In this document: one piece after another, positions 10,650 to 21,551 of the stretch
Numbering within the stretch: position 1 is the first letter of the stretch
Layout of the letters: each line of letters begins with the position of its first letter
Source: Nematostella vectensis
Taxonomy: Eukaryota; Cnidaria; Anthozoa; Actiniaria; Edwardsiidae
NCBI RefSeq assembly: GCF_932526225.1
Contig: NC_064036.1
Span: 16,640,953 to 16,704,952 of the forward strand
Direction of reading: 5' to 3'
Length of the DNA: 64,000 nucleotides
The notes under the pieces: generated by a model
What the model was told of the DNA's origin: nothing
The model's input: the letters and a program-made list of their open reading frames with translations, nothing else
Database searches by the model: none
Translations under genes and position numbers: made by a program

Positions 10650-13007
10650 TACCCTTCAGTTTACTCCCAGAAGTGAGTAGGTAAAAGTCGAGGTAAAAGG
10701 TGAGTAGGTAAAAGTCGAGGTTTTTATTCAAATGTGAATAAGAAGTGTAGTTCTCAGGTATAACCAGAATGTTAAAGCATGTACGAGCTTTTGGTCTCAT
10801 GGGCATTCCTGACATCTTTTCCATCTCAACTTTTATTCTTCCTTCAACATACTCACTACCAGTACAGAAACGTAGTAGTCTTGAAAGCCGCTTCTGGTTT
10901 TGGTTTCTGACGTATCGAAGTAGCCAGCGGAAAACCTTCCCTGTCGTCTGTGTTGGATCTGACATATACAAGCTTGTTGGCCACAGAGAGAGGTGTTGAG
11001 GTGTTGGGATGGCTGACAAGTACAGAGCCCGTATTTCTTCCATCGTAACCCCTACCCAGTAGTAACCCATCCCTTGTCCGATTTTCATGATAGGGAGGTA
11101 TGGTTTAGAGAGGTTCTGTCTCGGCCACATTTAGTAGGATTTCTCTCAGGTTCTCCCGCTTTGGCAATGTTGATACATTAAAATCTGCCAAAACGTCTAT
11201 CAGTTCTTCCTTTGGAAAGGGCAAGCTGGTGTCCGTAGCTTGAGCAATTAACATTCGTTCTTTCTCGTGAAGCGAAGAGAAGGATTCCAGTAGGCAACTT
11301 TCCGTGACATTGCCTAAGACAGCTTGTTGCATCGTAGCTTCAGTCAACAACAGCGAGAAAGTCCCTGTTTGAAAAATCTAGTGTGTGATTATACGACCCA
11401 AAGCCACATAGTCGTCATTGGAGAGGGCCGCGAATGTCACTGGTGTGTAGTGGCAAGCACCTTCGCAGAACTTGATGCTTTGATGTGAACTGTCCCCAGA
11501 ACACGGAATAGACATCCCTTAGTACAGCATCGCCTTCTCCATCTTCACCGTGGAAAGATAATATGACTTTGGAACTCAAAATGGTTGGATCCCTGTACAA
11601 AGTAAGGAGTTCTCTTACACACTCATGGCGGCTTAAAACTTTTTCTATCCGACTCTGGGGTGACGGTTCCTGAAGTCGAGCTTTGAGCTTCTCTACCAGA
11701 TAAGTGTTTTTCTGATCATCCTCCAAGAGTTTTGGTGGCGGTGATGCCAACGGTGATTCTGGTGACCACGAGACGCTTGGCCCTGGGCTTGGCTTTTCAT
11801 CCATTGGCAAAGTGGTGTTGTTATCACTGCTCTCTGCTCCCTCGCCACTAAAAAAATTCTACATCCTGCTCGTCTTTAGATAGAGGAACAGGGTCCTCAC
11901 ACTCTTGCATATAGAGTAAGCTGTTGGCAAGTGGGTCTGCATCCTCATCGGGATAAACGATTCTAGAAGGTGACGCTATTCGGGGCTCATAGTGCCTTGG
12001 TGTGGGGGATAACGAGCCGACCCAATCATATATGGAACCTGCTTTGCTTTTGTTTGGAAATCGCCTTGATTGCACACCAAGGTGTCGATGTCTAACCAAG
12101 ATAACAATGAAGGGACTTCCATAACTAGGCTCAGGAAGCAACCGCATCTTTCTTGATAGCATCAGCTCCTCGTCATTTCTGCGAGATATCTCATCTTCTT
12201 CTTTCTTACGCTGTTTCGCTCTGTCCGCCTCTAGACTTTTCAAGTATTCGGACTGAATCTCTTCCGTCTGTGCCTTTCTTTCATCCGATGTTCCTATCAT
12301 GTCCCAGGAAGGACTTTCAAGGTCCGTATCATCATCATCATCGTCGTCGTCGTCGTCGTCATCATCATCATCATCGGAAATGCTCAACGTGTCTGGCCGT
12401 TTAACAGAGTCTGATTGACCTCGGATGGATGGAGTGACAGGGTGTTCCTTGCGTTTGCTTAGTAAATGCACTCTAAAAGTGTGCAATGCATGTCTGCTCT
12501 TGTAATCTTCTGCCGTCATCGGATCCCAAGAATCCCACACTTTATCTCTGAAGTCTGCTACCTTAGTCTCAATATCAACTAGCTCTCCTTGGGAATTCTT
12601 GCCATCAGGGAAATACAGCCTTTCAAGCTCCAGAAGAAAGTCAATACATGTAGCTGTCCGGGGCATGTCCACAACTCGCACACCACCCCCTGCACCTATT
12701 TATAACCAGTCCCTTCCACAAAGTGCTTCCAGCGAAACTCAAATTTTAACGTTGCTTTTTGTCTTCTGGGGGCCTTGACGACGTTGCGTGTATTTGAGTC
12801 ATTTTTTGTGGACAACTTATTTGTTCTTAGACTTTTCCCATTTTCCACAATTTCCTTCAACTCCTTCATCCTTTTTAGCCTGTCAAGGGGTTGCACGTCT
12901 GATTGTCTGGCCAGGGCCATCAATTTTGCCCTGTCTCCTTTAGCAACTATCCCCAACTCAATCAGATCATTTTCATTTAATTGCTTCAATGCTTCCTTGT
13001 CAATCTA
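10650..13007 (-). pseudogene. HECT-type ubiquitin-ligase-like gene with SAM-like N-terminus, decayed
   Basis: On the minus strand an acceptor at 13008 opens an exon with a SAM-like end (LNENDLIELGI.AKGDRAKLM). This is followed by a basic linker and a region in the style of cnidarian/fish HECT proteins (RVVDMPRTATCIDFLLE). Then come an Asp run, a ubiquitin-like segment (SRRFPNKSKAGSIYDWVGSL), and HECT pieces. The HECT pieces include FHGEDGEG..VLRDVYSVFW, ATMQQAVLGNV, VTMEEIRALY and the C-terminal LRFCTGSEYV...KARTCFNILVIP, whose Cys sits where the catalytic Cys lies in the family. The frame is broken at least five times. There is TAG plus a shift near 12695, and a shift in a T run near 11853. 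A shift near 11430, TAG near 11372 and a shift near 11108 complete the list. It is probably non-functional, unless several of these are sequencing errors. Confidence 0.8.
12330..12375. repeat. (CATCATCGTCGT)-type trinucleotide run coding for poly-Asp
   Basis: About 15 consecutive GAY codons on the minus strand within the HECT-type pseudogene. Confidence 0.85.
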
Positions 13008-13063
13008 AAAGTCAACATTTAAATGAATCAATACTTTTGCTTTATTTAAAAGCCATTACATTA

Positions 13064-14026
13064 TCAGATAGATAGATAGGTAGGTAGGTAGGTAGGTAGG
13101 TAGGTAGGTAGGTAGGTAGGTAGGTAGGTAGGTAGGTAGGTAGGTAGGTAGGTAGGTAGGTAGGTAGGTAGGTAGGTAGGTAGGTAGGTAGGTAGGTAGG
13201 TAGGTAGGTAGGTAGGTAGGTAGGTAGGTAGGTAGGTAGGTAGGTAGGTAGGTAGGTAGGTAGGTAGGTAGGTAGGTAGGTAGGTAGGTAGGTAGGTAGG
13301 TAGGTAGGTAGGTAGGTAGGTAGGTAGGTAGGTAGGTAGGTAGGTAGGTAGGTAGGTAGGTAGGTAGGTAGGTAGGTAGGTAGGTAGGTAGGTAGGTAGG
13401 TAGGTAGGTAGGTAGGTAGGTAGGTAGGTAGGTAGGTAGGTAGGTAGGTAGGTAGGTAGGTAGGTAGGTAGGTAGGTAGGTAGGTAGGTAGGTAGGTAGG
13501 TAGGTAGGTAGGTAGGTAGGTAGGTAGGTAGGTAGGTAGGTAGGTAGGTAGGTAGGTAGGTAGGTAGGTAGGTAGGTAGGTAGGTAGGTAGGTAGGTAGG
13601 TAGGTAGGTAGGTAGGTAGGTAGGTAGGTAGGTAGGTAGGTAGGTAGGTAGGTAGGTAGGTAGGTAGGTAGGTAGGTAGGTAGGTAGGTAGGTAGGTAGG
13701 TAGGTAGGTAGGTAGGTAGGTAGGTAGGTAGGTAGGTAGGTAGGTAGGTAGGTAGGTAGGTAGGTAGGTAGGTAGGTAGGTAGGTAGGTAGGTAGGTAGG
13801 TAGGTAGGTAGGTAGGTAGGTAGGTAGGTAGGTAGGTAGGTAGGTAGGTAGGTAGGTAGGTAGGTAGGTAGGTAGGTAGGTAGGTAGGTAGGTAGGTAGG
13901 TAGGTAGGTAGGTAGGTAGGTAGGTAGGTAGGTAGGTAGGTAGGTAGGTAGGTAGGTAGGTAGGTAGGTAGGTAGGTAGGTAGGTAAGTAGATAGGTGGG
14001 TGGGTGGGTGGGTGGGTGGGTGGGTG
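13064..14026. repeat. Very long (GGTA)n tetranucleotide array ending in (GGTG)n
   Basis: It begins as GATA repeats (13064-13078) and continues as a near-perfect GGTA run to about 13985. A short GGTG tract ends at 14026. This is roughly 230-240 units. Long open frames through it (Pro-Thr-Tyr-Leu repeats) are products of the 4-bp period, not genes. Confidence 0.95.
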
Positions 14027-14214
14027 TAATGCACTAGTCATTACTTCCCTGACCAACAAACCCCGGGGGCTGGGTGAGAAATTTCATATGCGTGTTGTCA
14101 ATGTCACTTTGTTCCCCTTGATACTGAAGCAAAATAAGTTAATGCGTATTCTTTAATTAAAGCCCAATTTCTCATAATAATGAGAATAGCATACTTATAT
14201 TTAAAATAATGTCT
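14027..14214. other. Short unique spacer between two tandem arrays
   Basis: No coding or structural signal was recognised. Confidence 0.4.
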
Positions 14215-15197
14215 CCATTACTAGGAGGGTAAAACACAGGTAGCCCATTACTAGGAGTGTACAACACAGGTAGCCCATTACTAGGAGGGTACAACACAGG
14301 TAGCCCATTACTAGGAGGGTACAGCACTTGTAGCCCATTACTAGGAGGCTACAACACAGGTAGCCCATTACTAGGAGGGTAAAACACAGGTAGCCCATTA
14401 CTAGGAGGGTAAAACACTGGTAGTCCATTACTTGGAGGGTACAACCCAGGTAGCCCATTACTAGGAGGGTAAAACACAGGTAGTCCATTACTAGGAGTGT
14501 ACAACACAGGTAGCACATTACTAGGAGGGTAAAACACAGGTAGTCCATTACTAGGAGGGTACAACACAGGTAGCCCATTACTAGGAGGCTACAACACAGG
14601 TAGCCCATTACTAGGAGGGTACAACACAGGTAGCCCATTACTAGGAGGGTACAACACAGGTAGCCCATTACTAGGAGGGTAAAACACAGGAAGTCCATTA
14701 CTAGGAGTGTACAACACAGGTAGCACATTACTAGGAGGGTACAACACAGGTAGCCCATTACTAGGAGGGTACAACACAGGTAGCCCATTACTAGGAGGCT
14801 ACAACACAGGTAGCACATTACTAGGAGGGTAAAACACAGGCAGCCCATTACTAGGAGGGTACAACACAGGTAGCCCATTACTAGGAGGGTAAAACACAGG
14901 CAGTCCATTACTAGGAGTGTACAACACAGGTAGCACATTACTAGGAGGGTAAAACACAGGTAGTCCATTACTAGGAGTGTACAACACAGGTAGCACATTA
15001 CTAGTAGGGTAAAACACAGGCAGTCCATTACTAGGAGGGTACAACACAGGTAGCCCATTACTAGGAGGGTACAACACAGGTAGCCCATTACTAGAAGGGT
15101 ACAACACTGGTAGCCCATAAATAGGAGGGTACAACACAGGTAACCCCATCATTGGAAGCTATAACACAGGTAGCCCATTACTAGGAGGGTTCAACAC
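14215..15197. repeat. 30-bp minisatellite, about 33 copies
   Basis: The unit is CCATTACTAGGAGGGTACAA followed by CACAGGTAGC, with exact 30-base periodicity and scattered point variants (for example TAGTCC, AAAACACAGG, AGTGTAC). Because 30 is a multiple of three, two minus-strand frames stay open, giving decapeptide repeats of MGYLCCTLLV type and of NGLPVLYPPS type. The unit holds no splice or start context that I trust, so it is annotated as a repeat rather than a gene. Confidence 0.95.
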
Positions 15198-15201
15198 CGA
15201 C

Positions 15202-15357
15202 TAGAGTGGTTTCGATTAATCCGTGAAACAGTGGCATACTGCACGTTTACATATAGTATACTAGTAAAATATTTGTTCTCTGATGTGTTTTGTAAATCAC
15301 GCACTGTTACATACCAACTAATAGATAGTGTTTCTCAGATTAATTGAAACCACTCTA
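15202..15357. mobile_element. Small Tc1/mariner-like MITE with TA flanks
   Basis: TAGAGTGGTTTCGATTAAT at 15202 pairs with the inverted ATTAATTGAAACCACTCTA ending at 15357. Both ends are bounded by TA. Length is about 156 bases, non-coding. Confidence 0.7.
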
Positions 15358-15650
15358 TATTTATTATAACCTATTATAATCCGTGCTATGTAACAGGCTA
15401 TCCGCTCTAAAATACCAGTCACATCCTCAAAGAAACTTCAAATAGACACGCTGCTTTTTCAATCTGAAATATTTTTTGCGTTTTACTTTAAAAATCATCG
15501 GAGATTGTTACGTAATCGACCGGAAGGAAACTGGTGACAATGCGCTTATGAAAAGAGTAGCAGCACTCAACCCCCATCCTCCCCCTTCTTTCCCTCCCCC
15601 CTCCCCGCAAGTGAAGCGGGAATAATAAAGCGGCACTGAGGGGCGAGCTC

Positions 15651-16143
15651 TCCACCCCATGCCATCTCATGCCATGCCATGCCATGCCATCCCATCCCAT
15701 GCCATGCCATCCCATGCTATCCCATGCCATGCAATCCCATGCCATGCCATGCCACCCCATGCCATCCCATGCCATCCCATGCCACCCCATGCCACCCCAT
15801 GCCACCCCACGCCACCCCATGCCATGCCATCCCATCCCATGCCACCCCATGCCACCCCATGCCATCCCATGCCATCCCATGCCACCCCATGCCATCCCAT
15901 GCCACCCCATGCCACCCCATGCCATCCCATCCCATCCCATCCCATCCCATGCTATTCCATGCCACCCCATGCCATCCCATGCCATGCCATCCCATGCCAC
16001 CCCATGCCATCCCATGCCAGACCATGCCACCCCATGCCATCCCATGCCAGACCATGCCATCCCATGCCATGCCATCCCATGCCAGACCATGCCACCCCAT
16101 GCCATCCCATGCCATGCCATGCCATGCCATCCCGTGCCATTAC
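15651..16143. repeat. (CCATN)n pentanucleotide array
   Basis: About 98 units of CCATG, CCATC and CCACC type. Many frames are open on both strands because the unit lacks stop codons; these give His/Met/Pro/Cys or Trp/Gly/Met repeats and are not genes. Confidence 0.95.
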
Positions 16144-16689
16144 TGAGGCTGTCATTATACAATACACCATGACTTCGTGGTTGATAGAAATACTTGACCA
16201 TGAATTTTGTACTTCTTCCTGCATGTATAGATTGACTGTATGAATAAATTGATAGGGGCCTTACGTAACAACGAAGACGAGGAGAATGTGACAAAAAAGT
16301 AAGTTTAAAGCAAAAAAACATATTTTACTTTGCGAACAATGAAATTCTGGTTTGAAGCACTAACGTGTCCATTATCGCTAGACCATGAAACGTATTTTAC
16401 GTGTGGTCTTTGGCTTTTCTATTGTATTCTGTTGTCGCCGTTTTATTTTAAAAAAGAATTGAGCGCAAAGCATAAAAGTATTTTTTGGTCCGTCTCTCCG
16501 TGTGCCGTCGCCGTCGTTGCATCGTGTTGTCCCTAAAATATGGTGCGCCGCGCTCGCTGCCTTTTTTGCTATTCTGGCTAAGGGATAGATATACGGTCCA
16601 ACTTTGACTTAGCAATGACTTATTATTTTAAAAAAATGCGAACATTGTCATATTACTCAAATAGATTCAATGCCTTATGGTATGGGCAA

Positions 16690-17868
16690 TCAAGTTGTTT
16701 TTTTCGATAAGGCGTGGTTGTCTTGTGAGCGGGCGTTCTGTAATACTTTCTTTTCTTTCTCACTCACTTTGACCAAGTCATAAGCATAGCTCTGCATCTC
16801 CTGCGCAAACTCCTGTCTTATAATTCCAAAGTCAATATCAGTCGAGTTCGGCAGCTCCCTTATCGTAAACTTGAACCCGTTATATTTGTTTGCTGGTGGA
16901 TAGTTAGAGACATCCTGTTTATGTGCACCATGTATGGAGGATCTCACACCACGCCCATTACAGTTCCAACCTGTTGGAAAGTAATCAGACTTGTCATTTG
17001 AGGTGCGCTCTTTGGATTCTTTGCTTCTACCGTTTGCATGGTCTTCTATTATCTTTGCTCTTTGCGCATGATCGCTTTCACCATGACGCAGTCGCTTTTT
17101 TCTCGGCTCCCCGTCTTTCGCTTGCTGATTACGATTATGTTTCGTTACATTGTTACTCCGTTTTCTACTCTCACTGCAAACCAACTCCGTTAAATCATCG
17201 ATATCATCCAAGAAAAACTGATTATAGTTCACAATTCGTGCAACATTTCTTCTTGACCTTTTTGGCTCAGCACTCGATTTAGCGGAACTTACTTTTTGGA
17301 ATGCGTTACCGTCTTTTCTTGTCATGTCACGCAACTCTATTTCTTCTTTGTCCCCGTTCGTTAATGTGGTATCTCTTTTCTCATCCTCCGCACATTTGTA
17401 TCTATTGAAAAGTATTGTCAATCTTTTCGTGGCCTTCTCTGCATTTGTCTGAGGCACCAGATCCCCCCACAGCCGGCCGTACACCTCTTTATACTTCTTC
17501 GAGCTTAAATGATGCACATCTCTGACGTGTCGCCCTATCTTCGACATAGGAACGCCGTACTTGGGACATGTTTTAATCAGGCAAGGATACTTCTTGCGAC
17601 TTCTCTTACTCTCTCTTGTGCTCTCTCGAACATTTACGATGCCATTTGATTTGGAACTCAGAAGTTCTGCGTCGTTGTTCCCTTCCTTGTTCAGTTGGTT
17701 GACCTCGAATAAGCTAACCTCTTCATCTTCAGAAGAAACTAAACCATCATTTATCCTCTTCCCAGGATTATTAAACCCAAGAGCGGTCATTATGTGAAAT
17801 TCACACAACCTCCAAAATGACTTTAAACGAGAGAAACCAAGAAACCGTGTAAAAGTTTCCCGAATCAA
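16690..17868 (-). CDS. Uncharacterised basic nuclear-looking protein with one C2H2 motif
   Basis: Uninterrupted frame of 392 codons in one exon. The first Met (17866-17868) gives 392 residues. An in-frame Met 26 codons later (17788-17790) starts MTALGFNNPGKR and may be the true start. One zinc-finger-like motif is visible: C96-x4-C101-x12-H114-x4-H119, in the phrase YPCLIKTCPKYG...RHVRDVHHL. The rest is rich in Lys, Arg, Asp, Glu and Ser, with several basic clusters such as KRSRKK and EPRKKRLR that could serve as nuclear localisation signals. The C-terminus (about residues 310-385) is less biased and may fold. I do not recognise the family. Similar CxxxxC/HxxxxH proteins occur next to transposons and as host nuclear factors. 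It lies between two tandem arrays with no partner gene. Confidence 0.6.
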   Translation of the reverse strand: MIRETFTRFLGFSRLKSFWRLCEFHIMTALGFNNPGKRINDGLVSSEDEEVSLFEVNQLNKEGNNDAELLSSKSNGIVNVRESTRESKRSRKKYPCLIKTCPKYGVPMSKIGRHVRDVHHLSSKKYKEVYGRLWGDLVPQTNAEKATKRLTILFNRYKCAEDEKRDTTLTNGDKEEIELRDMTRKDGNAFQKVSSAKSSAEPKRSRRNVARIVNYNQFFLDDIDDLTELVCSESRKRSNNVTKHNRNQQAKDGEPRKKRLRHGESDHAQRAKIIEDHANGRSKESKERTSNDKSDYFPTGWNCNGRGVRSSIHGAHKQDVSNYPPANKYNGFKFTIRELPNSTDIDFGIIRQEFAQEMQSYAYDLVKVSEKEKKVLQNARSQDNHALSKKTT

Positions 17869-17879
17869 ATTTTTTTAAG

Positions 17880-18900
17880 CAAGATTACCTTAATGTTATT
17901 TGAGTTGTAAAAACGGTGAAATAGAAGACTCGTTGATTAAAGTCTTCATTAAAAAAGAAAATCCCTCGAATTGTACCAAAAACGAGTAGAGAAACATGCC
18001 TCTAAGCAGGTATGGAGACGATCAGTGCTCTAAAGTCATCAACATCTTGGACTCGACCAATCATAAGCGAGAACGGAGTCCTATTATGTTAATGATCTCT
18101 AGGCTAGAACAATGGGTCGCCATGCAATAGATCCCTCTCTAGTGTAACTCAAAAGAATAGTCTGTTTCGCATGACAAAATCTCTGACCGTTTACTTCAAA
18201 GGTCAGCTATTTCCTTATAATTTAATTAGTTTTCCCGGAGATATGATGATATAATGGTGTTTTAGGGTTTATTTTGTTCTTTTTGGGGGGTTGTGATCAG
18301 TTGTTCTTGTTTGCGGATGACACGTGCAAAGGAGCATTGGCGTATGCAAAACACGATTGCTTACCTCATCAACTTATTGATAATTCACGTGTCCCTATAC
18401 GACCCTTCCAATTGTCAATAACTCACTATTTCAAGTGGGTACATCATCTCTCACAAAACTGGGCACCTGGTTTTTTTTTTTTAATACAGGGGAGAATACA
18501 GATATCGCAGCATGAGGCGGGAAAATTTAGCAAAGCGTTGTCCCCAGTAATAACGCTAGCCCCGTTCCGTGAGCCTCTAATCACTTCCCCCGTATACGGG
18601 GACGTGCTGGATAGGGTAGTTTTTTTTTATCTTTTCTGTCCTAGACAGGGTATATATTTTACACTATTATTCAGGGTAACGAATTAACTGGGTATACATT
18701 TCGAGCCTCTTTGTCCTGAATAGGGATTTTATTATTTTGCTTTTACACGCATGTTTTAGAAAAATGTCGTCTTGGTCCCTAAGGACCGTCGAAATTGTCG
18801 TTATGTTGATTTTCCCCCCAAAAATGTTGTACATCGAAGCACCAGATGCAAGAGGTGTAACACATTCATGTTTGATTTTTCTGTGGGTATATTTAATTTC
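17880..18900. other. Intergenic, no supported gene
   Basis: Short open frames on both strands without recognisable domains. No missing C-terminal exon of the neighbouring EML gene was found here. Confidence 0.4.
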
Positions 18901-18923
18901 TACATCTGTGCTGGTAAATATAG

Positions 18924-18990
18924 CCGGCTCTCCAGAGATTCGGGATTCCTGTCCTCTCGCCACAGGAATCCCGAATCTCAGGAGGGCCGG
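18924..18990. repeat. Near-perfect hairpin, 29-bp stem and 9-base loop
   Basis: 18924-18952 pairs with 18962-18990 with about two mismatches (core GAGATTCGGGATTCCTGT). It directly precedes the 11-bp array, and related sequence recurs within the minus-strand reading. It is probably a foldback element remnant. Confidence 0.75.
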
Positions 18991-19060
18991 TTAGATAAAT
19001 ATGTATCAAGGCTATATATAGAATGCGGCTAACAGCTCCTGAGGAGAGGGCTGTGCTCCT

Positions 19061-19921
19061 ACAGTCTTGGTACAGTATTGGTACATATTGGAACGGTCTT
19101 GGTACAGTATTGGTACAGTCTTTGTACAGTATTGAAACAGTCTTTGTACAGTCTTGGTACAGTCTTGGTACAGTCTTGATACAGTATTGGTACAGTCTTG
19201 GTACAGTCTTGGTACAGTATTGGTACGGTATTGGTACGGTATTGGTACGGTATTGGTACAGTATTGGTACGGTATTGGTACAGTATTGGTACGGTATTGG
19301 TACAGTATTGGTACAGTATTGGTACGGTATTGGTACAGTATTGGTACAGTATTGGTACAGTATTGGTACGGTATTGGTACAGTATTGGTACAGTATTGGT
19401 ACAGTATTGGTAAGTATTGGTACAGTATTGGTACAGTATTGGTACGGTATTGGTACAGTATTGGTACAGTATTGGTACGGTATTGGTACAGTATTGGTAC
19501 AGTATTGGTACGGTATTGGTACAGTATTGGTACAGTATTGGTACGGTATTGGTACAGTATTGGTACAGTATTGGTACGGTATTGGTACAGTATTGGTACA
19601 GTATTGGTACGGTATTGGTACAGTATTGGTACAGTATTGGTACGGTATTGGTACAGTATTGGTACAGTATTGGTACAGTATTGGTACAGTATTGGAACAG
19701 TATTGGTACAGTATTGGAACAGTATTGGTACAGTCTTGGCACAGTATTGGTACGGTATTGGTACGGTATTGGTACGGTATTGGTACGGTATTGGTACAGT
19801 ATTGGTACAGTATTGGTACGGTATTGGTACAGTATTGGTACGGTATTGGTACAGTATTGGTACAGTATTGGTACAGTATTGGTACGGTATTGGTACGGTA
19901 TTGGTACAGTATTGGTACAGT
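19061..19921. repeat. 11-bp minisatellite ATTGGTACAGT, about 78 copies
   Basis: Units are TTGGTACAGTA and TTGGTACGGTA, with rarer TCTTGGTACAG variants at the left edge. Three units make 33 bases without stops in several frames, so long shadow frames arise (WYSIGTVLVQ repeats). It is not treated as coding. Confidence 0.95.
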
Positions 19922-20334
19922 TCCTAAAATGGGGAGAAAATGCGTAAAGAAGAAAACCATTCACGCAACAGGAACGCAAAGGATTCTGGGGAGGATGGAG
20001 ACATATGGTGGTTGTTTTGGTGGAAGGCAATTTTTTTGTCCATCGTCATTTCCCATCTTGTCGACTTATAGCTACTTGGTACGACTTTGTAGTATCACTT
20101 ATTGAAAAAAAAATACTTAAAAGCTTGGCAGACAGTCACGTCTGCTCTTTAATGTGGAAATCTTTACTATTCTCTAATGCTGTACATTGCTGATCACCAC
20201 AGTCACCGCACCTGGGGGTAGCCCCTCCCCCTCCGCCGCCCTTGTGTTCTCGAGTATGACCACTGTTCTCTACACCAAACTTTACAGTATGTATTATGAT
20301 ATGGACTCTGTTATCGATTTTTATCATTGACCAG

Positions 20335-20749
20335 GAGGTAAGAGAGTCTATTCTATCCTCCGCTTGAGGAATACTCGCATCCCGTCCATTGATAGCCTAT
20401 CTGTAGGCGTCAGAGTTTTATTTCGGCGAAAAAACCCTGTGTAAGTTATTTGGCCGCCATTTTGGAAAATACGGACGCAGAGGAGTGGGGCGAGCGGGAA
20501 AGGGGGAAGTAATGCCTATTTCCCCCACCGCGTTATTTTTTTTCGCTCGTCCCGCTCTTCCGCGTCAAAAATGGTGGTCAAGATAACGAACTTCGGCTTT
20601 TCTCGCCGAAACTCAACACCTACAGGTAAGCTAGTGCGCCTGCAGAGATCAGGCGCGTTGCCGTCGTCGCTGCTTAAGGTCCCTAATGTTTTATCGTGAG
20701 GTAAGAGAGTCTATACTATTCTCCACTGAAGAATACTCGCATCCCGTCC
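20335..20749. mobile_element. Foldback element 20395-20631 between ~52-bp direct repeats
   Basis: GAGGTAAGAGAGTCTAT...CCCGTCC occurs at 20335-20387 and again at 20698-20749. Between them, 20395-20510 is an imperfect inverted copy of about 20515-20631 (outer GCCTATCTGTAGG against CCTACAGGTAAGC). A third short repeat, CAGAGATCAGGCGCG, follows each copy. It looks like nested or duplicated MITE insertion. Confidence 0.6.
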
Positions 20750-20932
20750 GCCTACAGAGATCAGGCGCGTGTCGTCGGCGAGGAATCTCACACAGGTGAC
20801 ATGCGCACTATGTCCCTTGGCGACACGTGGCTCAGCCTGAAACCCGAGACCAAAAGGGAGTAATGGTCAAGAGAGACTCAAGTACCCATACCACTTGTAT
20901 GGGTATCTCTCCCCTCTTATTCACCCAAACTT

Positions 20933-21171
20933 TAATAGACCGTTTTCACGCTGTTGCGCGCGCGTCCAAAATGCCACAGACTGGCGGGCCACAGCTGATC
21001 CAAAATGATGCGGACAAAGGGTAATTTGACTTAGCGCCAAAACTTAAGCAAAATAAGCACTTTGACAGCATTTTCTATAGCTTAGTCTGTAAACTCCACT
21101 TTGTACGCCATTTAAGATCAGCTGTGGCCCGCCAGTCGATGCGCGCGTAACATCGTTAAAGCGGTCTATTA
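20933..21171. mobile_element. MITE with ~60-bp inverted termini
   Basis: TAATAGACCG...ACTGGCGGGCCACAGCTGATC at the left is repeated inverted at 21115-21171. The interior is about 110 bases. The ends are TAATAGACC/GGTCTATTA, so a TA or TAA target site is plausible. Confidence 0.7.
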
Positions 21172-21551
21172 CACAGTTTCCAATATCTCCCCAACCACAT
21201 CTTCCTTCTTTGTAAATTATAATCGACAAAACTGCATTACAGCGACCGTCAAACATCTGCCTCCTCCCCTTTTCTTCTTTCTTCTTCCTCTAGCCCTCTT
21301 CTTCCATCACCCCTTCTTCTACATTCTTTTCTCACCAACCATCAACAAATCCTACTTCCTCCTCGCCTTGCTACTCCATCCTTTTCTCCCCCTATACACC
21401 TGTGCGATCTCAGTCCTATTCCCCCAACCATAGCCTTTTCCCCATCCCCGTATAATACAACGTATATACCAACCTTCAAAGCGACATCGCTACACCCCCC
21501 CCCCCCCCCCGCCTCCGCTAAATCAAAGCACATAATCTCCTACATGCTCAC

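Noticed and set aside
13042-14059. Two 330-residue minus-strand frames of Pro-Thr-Tyr-Leu repeats
   Set aside because: They come entirely from the GGTA tetranucleotide period; no coding or splice context.
15488-16321. Trp/Gly/Met-rich and His/Pro/Met-rich frames
   Set aside because: Products of the CCATN array, open on both strands at once.
19023-20105. Long frames of WYSIGTVLVQ and YQYCTNTVPI repeats on both strands
   Set aside because: They are the 11-bp array read in several frames; no start context or domain.
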